Source: an uncultured Clostridia bacterium
GTDB taxonomy: Bacteria; Bacillota; Clostridia; Christensenellales; Borkfalkiaceae
NCBI GenBank assembly: GCA_944367535.1
Contig: CALVWQ010000007.1
Span: 1 to 64,000 of the forward strand
Reading direction: 5' to 3'
DNA length: 64,000 bases
The notes under the pieces were generated by a model. The model worked only from the letters and a program-made list of their open reading frames with translations. It had not been told where the DNA came from and made no database searches. The position numbers and the translations under genes are program-made. Numbering within the stretch: position 1 is the stretch's first letter; each line of letters begins with the position of its first letter. Shown in pieces: positions 42,468-51,825 of the stretch.

Positions 42468-43859
42468 TTGAATAAAGCAGACGAATATTATATAAAAATG
42501 ACGACGACGCCCGTTGCGAAACTTATCGTTTTGCTCGGAATACCGACAACCGTGTCCATGCTTATCACGAGCCTGTATAATCTTGTGGACACATATTTTG
42601 TCGGCACGCTCGGAAAGAGCGCGCAGGGCGCGGTCGGAATACTTTTTACCCTGCAAGGATTCATACAGGCTTCCGCGTTTATGCTGGGGCACGGTTCGGG
42701 CACGTTCGTTTCAAAGGAACTTGCGGAAAAGGACAGCGCAAAAGCGTCCGAATACGTATCGTCTGCGTTTTTTGCGGGCGCGGGGCTCGGCATTATAATA
42801 ATAGTATTCGGTCTTATATTCCTTTCTCCCTTTATGAAACTTCTCGGCAGTACCGATACAATACTGCCTTATGCCGAAGATTATGGGTTCTGGGTAGTTA
42901 TCTCGGCTCCGCTTATAATCTGTTCGCTTATTTTAAACAATAATTTAAGATACGAGGGCAAGGCTTTTTTTGCCATGATAGGTCTTACCTCGGGTGCGTT
43001 TATAAATATAGCTCTCGATTACGTTTTCGTCATAAGAGCGGGACTCGGCGTGTACGGTGCGGGAATGGCGACCGCCATATCGCAACTCGTCAGTTTCGTT
43101 ATTCTTTTAGTGCTCTATAATAAAATGGCTCAAAGCAGGGTTTCGTTCAGATATATTTCAAAAAATCCCGCATTGTATTTTTCAGTCATAAAAGTAGGGT
43201 TTCCGTCATTTATACGTCAGGGGCTTACCGCCGTTTCGGGAGGAGTGCTCAACAATATAACCAAGCCTTACGGCGACAGCGCGCTTGCCGCGATGACCAT
43301 CGTGAACAGATATACGGCGCTCGTTACCTGCGTGGGATTGGGGATAGGTCAGGGGTTTCAGCCCGTTGCGAGTTTCAATTATCAGGTCAAAAAATACAGG
43401 CGAGTGAAAAAGGGACTGCTCGCGACGATGGGAATAGGATTCGGTTTAATTCTGATTTTTTCCGTTTTGGGTATAGTGTTCGCCTCGCAGATTGTGTCGC
43501 TGTTTCAGAAATCCGAAGATGTGGTTAAAACCGGTACGCGCGCTCTCATATACGCTTCGGCGGGACTGCCGCTCATGCCGCTGATAATTCCCGTAAATAT
43601 GCTTTATCAGAGCATTCGTTTTGCAAAGACGGCTTCTTTCCTCGCGCTTTTGCGCTCTGGTGCCGTGCTGATACCCGTGGCGCTCGTAATGTCCGGACTG
43701 TTCGGACTTACGGGAATATTTTTAGCCCAGCCCGTTTCGGATTTTATTACCGCGATCATAAATATACCGTTTGTGGTGATGTTTATGCGCGGTAACCGTG
43801 AACCCTCCGAGACTTCCGAAAAGGACGTTGCCGCGGCGGTTGAAAACGACCTTGAATGA
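42468..43859 (+). CDS. MATE family efflux transporter (MepA-like)
   Basis: A 463-residue MATE protein, a distant relative of the pump encoded at 39321. MTTTPVAKLIVLLGIPTTVS and SLYNLVDTYFVGTLGKSAQG start the first bundle; GFPSFIRQGLTAVSGGVLNN and GIGQGFQPVASFNYQVKKYR belong to the second. It starts at TTG behind GGAG. Substrate unknown; the acidic tail (ETSEKDVAAAVENDLE) is not conserved. Together with the genes at 7113 and 39321 this makes three MATE pumps in 36 kb. Confidence 0.9.
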   Translation: MNKADEYYIKMTTTPVAKLIVLLGIPTTVSMLITSLYNLVDTYFVGTLGKSAQGAVGILFTLQGFIQASAFMLGHGSGTFVSKELAEKDSAKASEYVSSAFFAGAGLGIIIIVFGLIFLSPFMKLLGSTDTILPYAEDYGFWVVISAPLIICSLILNNNLRYEGKAFFAMIGLTSGAFINIALDYVFVIRAGLGVYGAGMATAISQLVSFVILLVLYNKMAQSRVSFRYISKNPALYFSVIKVGFPSFIRQGLTAVSGGVLNNITKPYGDSALAAMTIVNRYTALVTCVGLGIGQGFQPVASFNYQVKKYRRVKKGLLATMGIGFGLILIFSVLGIVFASQIVSLFQKSEDVVKTGTRALIYASAGLPLMPLIIPVNMLYQSIRFAKTASFLALLRSGAVLIPVALVMSGLFGLTGIFLAQPVSDFITAIINIPFVVMFMRGNREPSETSEKDVAAAVENDLE

Positions 43860-43904
43860 GCGAAAATCGATTCGGTTAAGGTTTGTCGGAAGTATTCAAC
43901 CTCA

Positions 43905-43952
43905 AAAGGTGATTTTAATCCTAAATCATCAAAGTTGATTTTAATCTTAAAT
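43905..43952 (+). repeat. Two tandem 22-base repeats, period 26
   Basis: Copies at 43905-43926 and 43931-43952 share AAAGKTGATTTTAATCYTAAAT with two differences. They lie between the MATE stop and its terminator. Possibly protein-binding sites or simple duplication; nothing else supports a role. Confidence 0.55.
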
Positions 43953-43964
43953 AATAATTGTTTT

Positions 43965-44013
43965 AAACTCAGCTCTCCGCGCATAATAAGGAGCGGGAGG
44001 CAGAGTTTTTTTT
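43965..44013 (+). terminator. Intrinsic terminator after the MATE gene
   Basis: Imperfect 16-base arms (43965-43980 and 43993-44008, four mismatches) with ends AAACTC/GAGTTT and a following run of nine T. Confidence 0.65.
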
Positions 44014-44054
44014 CGTAAAAAAAGGGGCATAATACAAAAAGTTGTTGTTATGAC

Positions 44055-44083
44055 TTGAAAAAAAACACAAGATATTGTAAAAT
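44055..44083 (+). promoter_or_regulatory. Sigma-A promoter of the topoisomerase operon
   Basis: TTGAAA (44055-44060), 17 bases, TAAAAT (44078-44083), 56 bases before the ATG. Confidence 0.6.
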
Positions 44084-44139
44084 ATAATATATATTTATCA
44101 AAAAGTAAGCAACCTAAAAACGGATAATGGGAGCATGAG

Positions 44140-46089
44140 ATGGCGAAAAACAGTTATAAAGCGGAAGACATAAAGATACTCGAAGGTCTGGACGCGGTGA
44201 GAACCCGTCCGGGGATGTATATAGGGACCACGAGCGTAAAAGGACTTCATCATATTCTTTGGGAGATAGTCGATAATGCAATCGACGAAGCCGCGAACGG
44301 ATATGCCGACAGAATAGAGATAAAACTGTATAAAGACGGAAGCGCGTCTGTCGAAGACAACGGCAGAGGCATACCGACTGACATACATTCGAAGGCGGGC
44401 GTTTCGGGGGTTCAGGTAGTGTTTACGCAGTTGCACGCGGGGGGCAAATTCGATTCGGGCAGTTACAGTTATTCGGGGGGACTTCACGGCGTCGGCGCTT
44501 CGGTTACGAACGCGCTGTCCGAGTGGCTGAAAGTCGAGGTGTATAAAGACACCGTTTACGCGATGGAGTTCAGAAGTTATCTTGACGAATCTACCGGAAA
44601 GGTAAAATCGGGCGTACCCGTCGCGCCGCTCAAAAATACGGGGATTAAGACCAAAAAGAAGGGTACGTTCGTCAGATTTCTGCCTGACAAACGCGTATTC
44701 GAGACAGTTGTTTTTTCAGCCGAAACCATATTAAAGAGGTTAAAGGAACTCGCATTTTTAAATAAAGGGCTGACCATTGATTTTTACGACGAACATACCG
44801 ATTATCATCGCGTATACAGATATGAAGGCGGGCTCGTGGATTTTGTTAAATATTTAAACGAAGGCAAAAGCACGTTATACGGCGAGCCGCTCTATGCGAA
44901 AGAGGAAAAAGACGGCATATTGGTAGAGTTTGCGATACAGCATACGGACGCGTACGTGGACGGGGTGTATTCGTACGTAAATAACATTCCGACGCCGGAG
45001 GGCGGAATGCACGAAACGGGCTTCCGTTCGGGGCTGACGCGCTCTTTCAACGATTATGCGCGCGAGAAAAACCTGCTAAAAGAAAAAGACGATAACTTTC
45101 TCGGCGATGATTTTAAGGAAGGGCTCACGGCAATACTTTCCGTAAAGATGCAGAACGTGCAGTTTGAGGGACAGACAAAGACAAAACTTGGCAATCCCGA
45201 GGCGCGACCCGCGGTCGAGTCGGTTACCGTAAACGAACTCGACGCGCTCATGAAAAACAAGAAACTCGCAAAGACTTTCGAGGCGATAATAAATAAGGCG
45301 ATGAACGCGGCAAAAGTGAGGCTTGCCGCAAAGAAGGCAAAGGAAATAGCGCGCGCATCCAAGAGCATAGAGTCGCAGAATCTTGTCGGGAAACTTGCGG
45401 CGTGTTCGGGCAGAAAACCCGAAACCAACGAACTTTTCATAGTGGAGGGCGACTCGGCCGGCGGCAGCGCCAAGCAGGCGCGGGTAAGACAGTATCAGGC
45501 GATACTTCCGTTAAGGGGGAAACCGCTCAACGTCGAGAAAAAGAAACTCGAACAGATATTGCAAAACGAAGAAATCCGCACGATAATTTCGGCGCTCGGA
45601 ACGGGTATAGGCTCGGAATTTTCGCTGGACAGCCTGAAATATCATAAAGTTATAATTCTTTCTGACGCGGACGTGGACGGAAGCCATATCCGCGCGATAT
45701 TGCTTACTTTCTTTTTCAGGTATATGAAAGAACTCATAAACGAAGGGCACGTTTATATCGGCATGCCGCCTCTTTATAAAGTATATAAAAACAATGTCGA
45801 GGAATACGCGTACGACGATTCGGAACTTCAAAAAAAGATAGAAATCGTGGGGCGCGGCTACTCGATACAGAGATATAAAGGTCTCGGCGAGATGGACCCG
45901 TCGCAGTTGTGGGAAACGACGATGAATCCCGATACGAGGACGCTGATGCAGGTAACTATCGAGGACGCGGCGGAGGCAGAGCGGCTGATAACGGTTCTGA
46001 TGGGCGACGAGGTCGGAGAAAGAAAGAAGTATATATTTGAAAATGCCGATTTTAATAAAGAAGATAAATTTGCCAAGATGAAACGGTGA
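44140..46089 (+). CDS. Type IIA DNA topoisomerase B subunit (ParE/GyrB)
   Basis: A 649-residue ATPase subunit. The GHKL fold shows VRTRPGMYIGTTS, EIVDNAIDEAANGYAD, VEDNGRGIPTDIH and SGGLHGVGASVTNALS; the TOPRIM part shows IVEGDSAGGSAKQAR, PLRGKPLNVEK and ILSDADVDGSHIRA. It partners the A subunit 12 bases downstream. GyrB and ParE are hard to separate by eye. The lack of dnaA/recF neighbours and of a GyrA box in the partner favour topoisomerase IV (ParE). The start has GGGAG upstream. Confidence 0.9.
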   Translation: MAKNSYKAEDIKILEGLDAVRTRPGMYIGTTSVKGLHHILWEIVDNAIDEAANGYADRIEIKLYKDGSASVEDNGRGIPTDIHSKAGVSGVQVVFTQLHAGGKFDSGSYSYSGGLHGVGASVTNALSEWLKVEVYKDTVYAMEFRSYLDESTGKVKSGVPVAPLKNTGIKTKKKGTFVRFLPDKRVFETVVFSAETILKRLKELAFLNKGLTIDFYDEHTDYHRVYRYEGGLVDFVKYLNEGKSTLYGEPLYAKEEKDGILVEFAIQHTDAYVDGVYSYVNNIPTPEGGMHETGFRSGLTRSFNDYAREKNLLKEKDDNFLGDDFKEGLTAILSVKMQNVQFEGQTKTKLGNPEARPAVESVTVNELDALMKNKKLAKTFEAIINKAMNAAKVRLAAKKAKEIARASKSIESQNLVGKLAACSGRKPETNELFIVEGDSAGGSAKQARVRQYQAILPLRGKPLNVEKKKLEQILQNEEIRTIISALGTGIGSEFSLDSLKYHKVIILSDADVDGSHIRAILLTFFFRYMKELINEGHVYIGMPPLYKVYKNNVEEYAYDDSELQKKIEIVGRGYSIQRYKGLGEMDPSQLWETTMNPDTRTLMQVTIEDAAEAERLITVLMGDEVGERKKYIFENADFNKEDKFAKMKR

Positions 46090-46101
46090 GAGAGGTAAAA
46101 T

Positions 46102-48522
46102 ATGGAAAAGGAAAACGGTATAATATATAATTCTCTCGACGACGTATTGAAGAACTCAATGATAGCATACGCGGAGGACGTAATACTCGACAGAGCGCTT
46201 CCGCGCGTTGAGGACGGGTTGAAACCCGTCCAGCGCCGAATACTTTACGCCATGTATGAAATGGGGCTCACTGCGGACAAGCCGCACAAGAAGTGCGCGA
46301 AGATTGTCGGCGATTGTCTCGGAAGGTATCATCCGCACGGCGACACTTCGGTTTACGGAGCATTGGTGCATCTTGCGCAGGATTTCAATATGCGCATGCC
46401 GCTTATAAACGGGCACGGCAATTTCGGGACGGTGGACGGAGACTCGCCCGCGGCGTACAGGTATACCGAGGCGCGTCTCGAAAACATAGCGCTGGAACTT
46501 CTGCGCGACATTGATAAGGACACAGTCAATTTCAGCCTTAACTTTGACGATTCGCTCACCGAGCCCGACACGCTCCCCGGGAGGTTCCCGAACCTTCTTG
46601 TAAACGGCGCTTCGGGCATAGCGGTAGGGCTTGCGACAAATATACCCCCGCATAATCTCGGCGAAGTGATAAACGGCACCGTCGCATATATCGACAATCC
46701 CAAAATTTCGTTAAAGGAAATGATGAAATTCATTCCCGCGCCCGATTTTCCGACGGGCGGATACATCATGGCGGACGGCGAACTCGAAGAAGCGTATAAG
46801 ACGGGGCGCGGAAAAATCAAAATCCGCGCGCGGGTGAACATCGAAAAGGATACGGGCGACAAACAGAATCTCGTCATAACCGAACTTCCGTATCAGGTCA
46901 ATAAAGCCGAACTGCTCAAAAAGATTTCCGAAATGCGCGACGAGCGCAGGGATAAACTCGGCGATATAGCGGACGTGGTGGACGAATCGGACAGAAACGG
47001 AATGAGGGCCGTAATAAAACTCCGCAAGGAGGCGAATGCGGCGGCAATACTTAAATATCTATATAAGACCACCGCGCTCGAAACGTCTTACGGCATAAAT
47101 ATGGTCGCGATTGCTGGCGGAAAACCATGTCAGATGGGTTTGCTGTCCATAATCGGCTATTATGTCGATTATCAGCGCGACGTGGTTCTGAGGCGCTGCA
47201 AATTCGAATTGGAACGTGCGAAAGAGCGCGCACATATACTCGAAGGACTGATTATAGCCGTAAAAAACATAGACGAAGTTGTAAGGATTATCAAGACTGC
47301 GGACGATACTGCCGACGCGCGCGCAAAACTTCGCGCGAGGTTTTCACTTTCGGAGGTGCAGGCTAACGCAATACTCGACCTGCGCCTTGCAAGGCTGACT
47401 AAACTCGAAGTCGAGAAGTTGCAGGCGGAACTTGAAATGCTTAAAAAGCGCATAGCCGAATTGACCGAGATAATAGCGAGCAAGGCAAAACAGATGGAAG
47501 TCGTCAAAAAAGAACTGCTCGACATAAAACGCCGCTATAAAGATGAAAGAAGAAGCAGCATCATGCGTGGCGGCGAGGAGGTTGACTCGGAGGATTTAGA
47601 GGAGCCGTCGAAGCCCGTTGAGAATATGGTGATAGCGTTCACGGAAGGCAAGATGTTCAAGAAAATGACGGAGCGCAGTTTTGAAGCGGGGGAAAGAACC
47701 GTCAAGGAAAACTCCAACACGGCAGACTTTTTGCGGATTGCTGTAAGGGCTAAAAGCAATCAGACCGTAATCGCGTTTACTAATCTCGGCAATTGCTGTA
47801 AATTCAGCCTTGAAAGCGTTTCCGAATGTCGGTTCCGCGAGAAAGGCTCCAAGTTCAGCGAGGTCGCGGCGGACGTCAGGAAAAACGAATATCCCGTGGC
47901 GATGTTTGCGGTGGACGCGGATAAACTGCCCGAAGGAAATCTTTTGTTCTTCACGAAAGACGGGCTGATAAAAAAGACCGATTGGCAGGAGTATAACCTT
48001 GTCAAATCTTACTATCAGGCGATAAAACTCAAAGAAAACGACGAACTTATATCCGTTGAACAGGACAGGGCGGAAACGACGATAGGATACGTTACGGCAG
48101 GAGGCTTGGTTCTCAACGCCGTAAAAGACGATATACCCGTTCAGGGCAGAGTCGCGGGCGGCGTCAGGGGCATAAATCTCGGTTCCGGCGATAAAATCGT
48201 GTTTGTTTCGCAGATAGACGACGAGGGTGAATTTATCATAGTTACCGATACGGGATTTTATAAGCGGGTATTATCTTCAGAGATTAAACCCGTGGGAAGA
48301 TATGGCAAGGGTATCAAAATATGCGAACTCGGCAGCGTCAATAAAATCGTATATGCTGATATGGTCAAAGAGCCATTCGATTTTGCAGTGGCCGATAATT
48401 TCGGAGTAGTGTTTAAGGTAAATACCGAGGATATTTCAATAGAATCGAGAACGACGAAAGGAAAGACTCTTAAAAACGAAAACAAAAAACGCCATCCCGA
48501 AACTGTGTATAAAATATTGTGA
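46102..48522 (+). CDS. Type IIA DNA topoisomerase A subunit (ParC/GyrA)
   Basis: An 806-residue cleavage subunit. The winged-helix part contains RALPRVEDGLKPVQRRILYA, the quinolone-determining segment RYHPHGDTSVYGALVHLAQD, and catalytic Tyr121 in AYRYTEARL. The coiled-coil tower and a C-terminal beta-pinwheel follow (GKMFKKMTE, NLGNCCKFSLES, TGFYKRVLSS). A canonical GyrA box (QRRGGKG) is not found where expected, which argues for decatenating topoisomerase IV or a gyrase with altered wrapping. The usual Ser83 and Asp/Glu87 (E. coli GyrA) are Thr82 and Gly86 here. Confidence 0.88.
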   Translation: MEKENGIIYNSLDDVLKNSMIAYAEDVILDRALPRVEDGLKPVQRRILYAMYEMGLTADKPHKKCAKIVGDCLGRYHPHGDTSVYGALVHLAQDFNMRMPLINGHGNFGTVDGDSPAAYRYTEARLENIALELLRDIDKDTVNFSLNFDDSLTEPDTLPGRFPNLLVNGASGIAVGLATNIPPHNLGEVINGTVAYIDNPKISLKEMMKFIPAPDFPTGGYIMADGELEEAYKTGRGKIKIRARVNIEKDTGDKQNLVITELPYQVNKAELLKKISEMRDERRDKLGDIADVVDESDRNGMRAVIKLRKEANAAAILKYLYKTTALETSYGINMVAIAGGKPCQMGLLSIIGYYVDYQRDVVLRRCKFELERAKERAHILEGLIIAVKNIDEVVRIIKTADDTADARAKLRARFSLSEVQANAILDLRLARLTKLEVEKLQAELEMLKKRIAELTEIIASKAKQMEVVKKELLDIKRRYKDERRSSIMRGGEEVDSEDLEEPSKPVENMVIAFTEGKMFKKMTERSFEAGERTVKENSNTADFLRIAVRAKSNQTVIAFTNLGNCCKFSLESVSECRFREKGSKFSEVAADVRKNEYPVAMFAVDADKLPEGNLLFFTKDGLIKKTDWQEYNLVKSYYQAIKLKENDELISVEQDRAETTIGYVTAGGLVLNAVKDDIPVQGRVAGGVRGINLGSGDKIVFVSQIDDEGEFIIVTDTGFYKRVLSSEIKPVGRYGKGIKICELGSVNKIVYADMVKEPFDFAVADNFGVVFKVNTEDISIESRTTKGKTLKNENKKRHPETVYKIL

Positions 48523-48600
48523 TTGATAAAATAATTTTATCTTAAAACAAATTCAATGATATCTTAAAAGTAACTTTTTGCATAAAATACGAAATTTATT

Positions 48601-48634
48601 TTCCCGCTGTTTTATTGACGAAAAACGGCGGGAA
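48601..48634 (+). terminator. Intrinsic terminator after the topoisomerase A gene
   Basis: Arms 48601-48613 and 48622-48634 (13 bp, one mismatch), followed by TTTATTTTTATG. Confidence 0.75.
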
Positions 48635-48769
48635 TTTATTTTTATGCAAAAATAACGCAATTGGTTGCATTGTTTTGTTGAAATCCGTTTATATAATTTT
48701 CACGCCGCCGTGTCTGACGAAAATATATTACGTTTTTATTTTGCAAATATCATTTTCATTATTAAAAAA

Positions 48770-48797
48770 TGTTCCCGCGTCAATATACGCGGGAACA
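48770..48797 (-). terminator. Intrinsic terminator after ychF (minus strand)
   Basis: Eleven-bp arms 48770-48780 and 48787-48797; read on the minus strand the stem is followed by six T. With the plus-strand terminator at 48601 it separates two convergent transcripts. The rest of the 379-base gap is A/T rich and holds no gene. Confidence 0.75.
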
Positions 48798-48901
48798 TAA
48801 GTTCAAAAGTAATATGCTATCGTTTATATAAATAATGTGTTTAATTTACAAAAATAAAATTCTATCGATTGGAAAAATCATGTTAAAAAACTTACGGTAA
48901 T

Positions 48902-49999
48902 TTATACGTTGAAACGGAACAAGACGACGTCTCCGTCGCGAATGACGTAATCTTTTCCTTCCGAACGGACTTTTCCTTTTTCTTTGGCGGCGTTAAAAGA
49001 ACCGAGTTCTGTCAGAATTTCGTAATCCACTATTTCCGCGCGGATAAAGCCTTTTTCAAAGTCGGTGTGTATTTTGCCGGCAGCCTGCGGCGCTTTTGTG
49101 CCTTCCTTAATAGTCCATGCCCGCACTTCTTTTTCACCCGCGGTAAGAAAACTTATCAGTCCCAGCAACCTGTAAGAAGTTTTGACGAGCCTGTCGAGAC
49201 CGCTCTCGCTTACCCCGAGTTCCGAAAGGAAACTTTTTCTTTCGTCGTCGGGCAGTTCGGAAAGTTCTTCTTCCGTCTTTGCGCATATCACCATAAATTC
49301 CGAATGTTCGTTTTTGGCGTAATCTTTCACCTGTTTTGCGAGCGGTATATCGTTTTCGTTTTTGCCCATGTCTTTTTCTGCTATGTTGGCGGTATAAATT
49401 ACGGGCTTACTTGTTATGAGGAATAAAGAATCTAAATACTCTTTTTCTTCTTCGGTGCAGGGAAGGGTGCGCGCGGGCTTCAATTGGTTAAGATGCTTGT
49501 CGAGCCTCTCTAAAAATTCCGCCTCGATTTTATATTTTTTTTCGCCCGTCTTTGTCATGTTGACGGCACGGTCGAGTCTTTTTTTGACTGATTCGGTATC
49601 CGCGAGTATAAGTTCAAGGTTTATGGTTTCTATGTCGCGGAGCGGGTCTACCGTATTGTCGACGTGAGTTACGTTTTCGTCCTCGAAACACCTGACGACG
49701 TGTACGATGGCGTCGGTTTCTCTGATATTGGCAAGGAATTTATTGCCGAGCCCTTCGCCCTTGCTTGCGCCCTTGACGAGTCCCGCGATGTCTACGAATT
49801 CTACTATTGCGGGCGTGATTTTTTTTGTGTTGTACATTTTTCCGAGCACGTCAAGCCGCTCGTCGGGAACCGCTACCACTCCCACGTTCGGCTCTATCGT
49901 GCAGAACGGATAATTTGCGCATTCCGCACCCGCCTTGGTTATTGCGTTAAACAGCGTGGATTTACCCACATTAGGAAGCCCTACTACGCCGAGTTTCAT
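48902..49999 (-). CDS. ychF: Redox-regulated ATPase YchF (Obg family)
   Basis: A 365-residue YchF/OLA1. [18 protein letters not shown] is the P-loop, [20 protein letters not shown] the G3 region, and [10 protein letters not shown] the altered base-recognition motif that favours ATP over GTP. A helical insertion covers about 130-200, and the C-terminal TGS domain ends in [20 protein letters not shown]. YchF binds ribosomes and links to stress responses. ATG 49999 follows GGAG; a TTG at 50011 is less likely. Confidence 0.95.
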   Translation of the reverse strand: MKLGVVGLPNVGKSTLFNAITKAGAECANYPFCTIEPNVGVVAVPDERLDVLGKMYNTKKITPAIVEFVDIAGLVKGASKGEGLGNKFLANIRETDAIVHVVRCFEDENVTHVDNTVDPLRDIETINLELILADTESVKKRLDRAVNMTKTGEKKYKIEAEFLERLDKHLNQLKPARTLPCTEEEKEYLDSLFLITSKPVIYTANIAEKDMGKNENDIPLAKQVKDYAKNEHSEFMVICAKTEEELSELPDDERKSFLSELGVSESGLDRLVKTSYRLLGLISFLTAGEKEVRAWTIKEGTKAPQAAGKIHTDFEKGFIRAEIVDYEILTELGSFNAAKEKGKVRSEGKDYVIRDGDVVLFRFNV

Positions 50000-50059
50000 A
50001 ATTTTCTCCAAAAATGTTAATAATCTTATAAATTTGTTTTGATTTTATACCTTTTATCA

Positions 50060-50088
50060 ATTATAATTCAAAATAGAGAAAAATTCAA
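50060..50088 (-). promoter_or_regulatory. Sigma-A promoter of ychF
   Basis: On the minus strand TTGAAT (50083-50088), 17 bases, TATAAT (50060-50065). Its -35 lies nine bases from the -35 of the divergent argS promoter. Confidence 0.6.
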
Positions 50089-50097
50089 GTTTTTGAT

Positions 50098-50126
50098 TTG
50101 CTTTTTTCGGTAAATTTTGTTAAAAT
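50098..50126 (+). promoter_or_regulatory. Sigma-A promoter of argS
   Basis: TTGCTT (50098-50103), 17 bases, TAAAAT (50121-50126), 19 bases before the ATG at 50146, which leaves just enough room for the SD CGGAG. Confidence 0.5.
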
Positions 50127-50145
50127 GAATAAAACGGAGTCTGAC

Positions 50146-51825
50146 ATGGATTACAAAAAATATATTGCCGAAAAACTGAAATTGTGTTTGCCCGATTGCG
50201 ATGTCGAAGGGTTTTTGGAGATACCTCCCGATACCGCTTTGGGCGATTACGCACTGCCATGCTTTAAGCTGTCGCGGGTCATGAAGATGCCGCCCGTAAA
50301 GATTGCCGAAAATCTTAAAGCCGCGTTTGTTCCCGACGACGTGATAGAGGAATGTTCCGCGGTCGGCGGGTATCTTAACTTTAAAATTAACAGAAAAAAA
50401 TATTCCGCAGACCTTCTTGAAAAAATCATAACCTCAAGCGGCGATTACGGTTCGTCGCAGGAAGGCGCGGGCAAGACGATTTGCATAGATTATTCGTCGA
50501 TAAATATCGCAAAACCTTTCCATATAGGCCATTTAAGCACTACCGTCATCGGCAGCGCGCTCTGTAAAATATACAGATTTTTGGGATATAAGGTCGTCGG
50601 AATAAATCATTTGGGCGATTACGGCACGCAGTTCGGGAAACTTATCGTGGCTTTTAAGAAATGGAGCGATATTGAATCGGTCGAAAAAGGTCGCCTTAAA
50701 GAACTGTCGAGAATATACGTCAAATTTCACGAAGCGGCAAAGCAGGACCCTTCGCTTGAAGACGAGGCGCGCCGCTACTTTAAACTCATAGAGGACGGCG
50801 ACGCGGAAGCTGGCGCACTTTTCGAACTCTTCAAAAAAATAACACTCGAAGAAGTCGATAAAATATATAAGCTATTAAATGTCGATTTCGATTCTTACGC
50901 GGGCGAAAGTTTTTATAATGATAAAATGGCGCTCGTTGTTAGAGAACTGAAAGAAAAGGGGCTGCTGAAAAATTCTGACGGAGCGATGATAGTCGACCTC
51001 GAAGAATACGGCATGCCGCCTTGTCTGATACTTAAATCCGACGGTTCGTCGCTTTACGCCACTCGCGATATAGCGGCGGCGATATACCGTAAAAACACTT
51101 ACGATTTTTATAAATGCCTTTACGTTGTGGCGTATCAGCAGAATCTGCATTTCAAACAGATATTCAAAGTCCTCGAACTCATGGGCAAACCGTGGGCAAA
51201 GGACATGGTGCATGTGTCGTACGGGATGGTTTCCTTGGAGAGCGGCTCCATGAGTACCCGCGAGGGGAAAGTCGTATTGCTCGAAGACGTAATAAATAAG
51301 ACAATAGAGAAAGCGTATAAGGTCATAGAGGAAAAAAATCCCGACCTTGCAGACAAAGAAAATATCGCGCGCGCCGTGGGAACGGGCGCGGTGATATTCG
51401 GCGCGCTTTGTAACAATAAGATAAAGGACATAGTATTCAGTTATGACAGAGTGCTGTCGTTCGAAGGTGAAACGTGTCCTTACGTTCAGTATACGATAGC
51501 GCGGTGTAACAGCGTAATGAAAAAGAGCGGCGCGGCGGGCGATTTTACCGTTCCCGAAATGACTGCGGACGAATATGCGCTGTTATCATGTCTCGGCAGA
51601 TTCGGCGAGACGGTAAAAGACGCGGCGGAAAAATACGAGCCTTCGTTCGTTACGCGTTACGCGCTCGACCTGGCTACCGCTTTCAATAAATTCTATATAA
51701 GTTCTAAAATTGCCTGTGACGACGAAAATCTTCGCAATTTCAGGCTCGGGATAACGCGGGCTGTGCAGATTACGCTCACTAACGCGCTTACGTTGCTCGG
51801 CATCGAAACAGTGGAGCAGATGTGA
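50146..51825 (+). CDS. argS: Arginyl-tRNA synthetase
   Basis: A 559-residue class I synthetase. The N-terminal additional domain reads MDYKKYIAEKLKLCLPD with PPDTALGDYALPCFKLS; the HIGH motif is FHIGHL (about 123-128); MSTREGK stands for the KMSKS loop, as is usual in ArgRS; the anticodon-binding DALR-like domain ends the protein. ATG 50146 follows CGGAG, and an upstream in-frame ATG at 50125 lies in the promoter. The gph start overlaps its stop. Confidence 0.96.
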   Translation: MDYKKYIAEKLKLCLPDCDVEGFLEIPPDTALGDYALPCFKLSRVMKMPPVKIAENLKAAFVPDDVIEECSAVGGYLNFKINRKKYSADLLEKIITSSGDYGSSQEGAGKTICIDYSSINIAKPFHIGHLSTTVIGSALCKIYRFLGYKVVGINHLGDYGTQFGKLIVAFKKWSDIESVEKGRLKELSRIYVKFHEAAKQDPSLEDEARRYFKLIEDGDAEAGALFELFKKITLEEVDKIYKLLNVDFDSYAGESFYNDKMALVVRELKEKGLLKNSDGAMIVDLEEYGMPPCLILKSDGSSLYATRDIAAAIYRKNTYDFYKCLYVVAYQQNLHFKQIFKVLELMGKPWAKDMVHVSYGMVSLESGSMSTREGKVVLLEDVINKTIEKAYKVIEEKNPDLADKENIARAVGTGAVIFGALCNNKIKDIVFSYDRVLSFEGETCPYVQYTIARCNSVMKKSGAAGDFTVPEMTADEYALLSCLGRFGETVKDAAEKYEPSFVTRYALDLATAFNKFYISSKIACDDENLRNFRLGITRAVQITLTNALTLLGIETVEQM

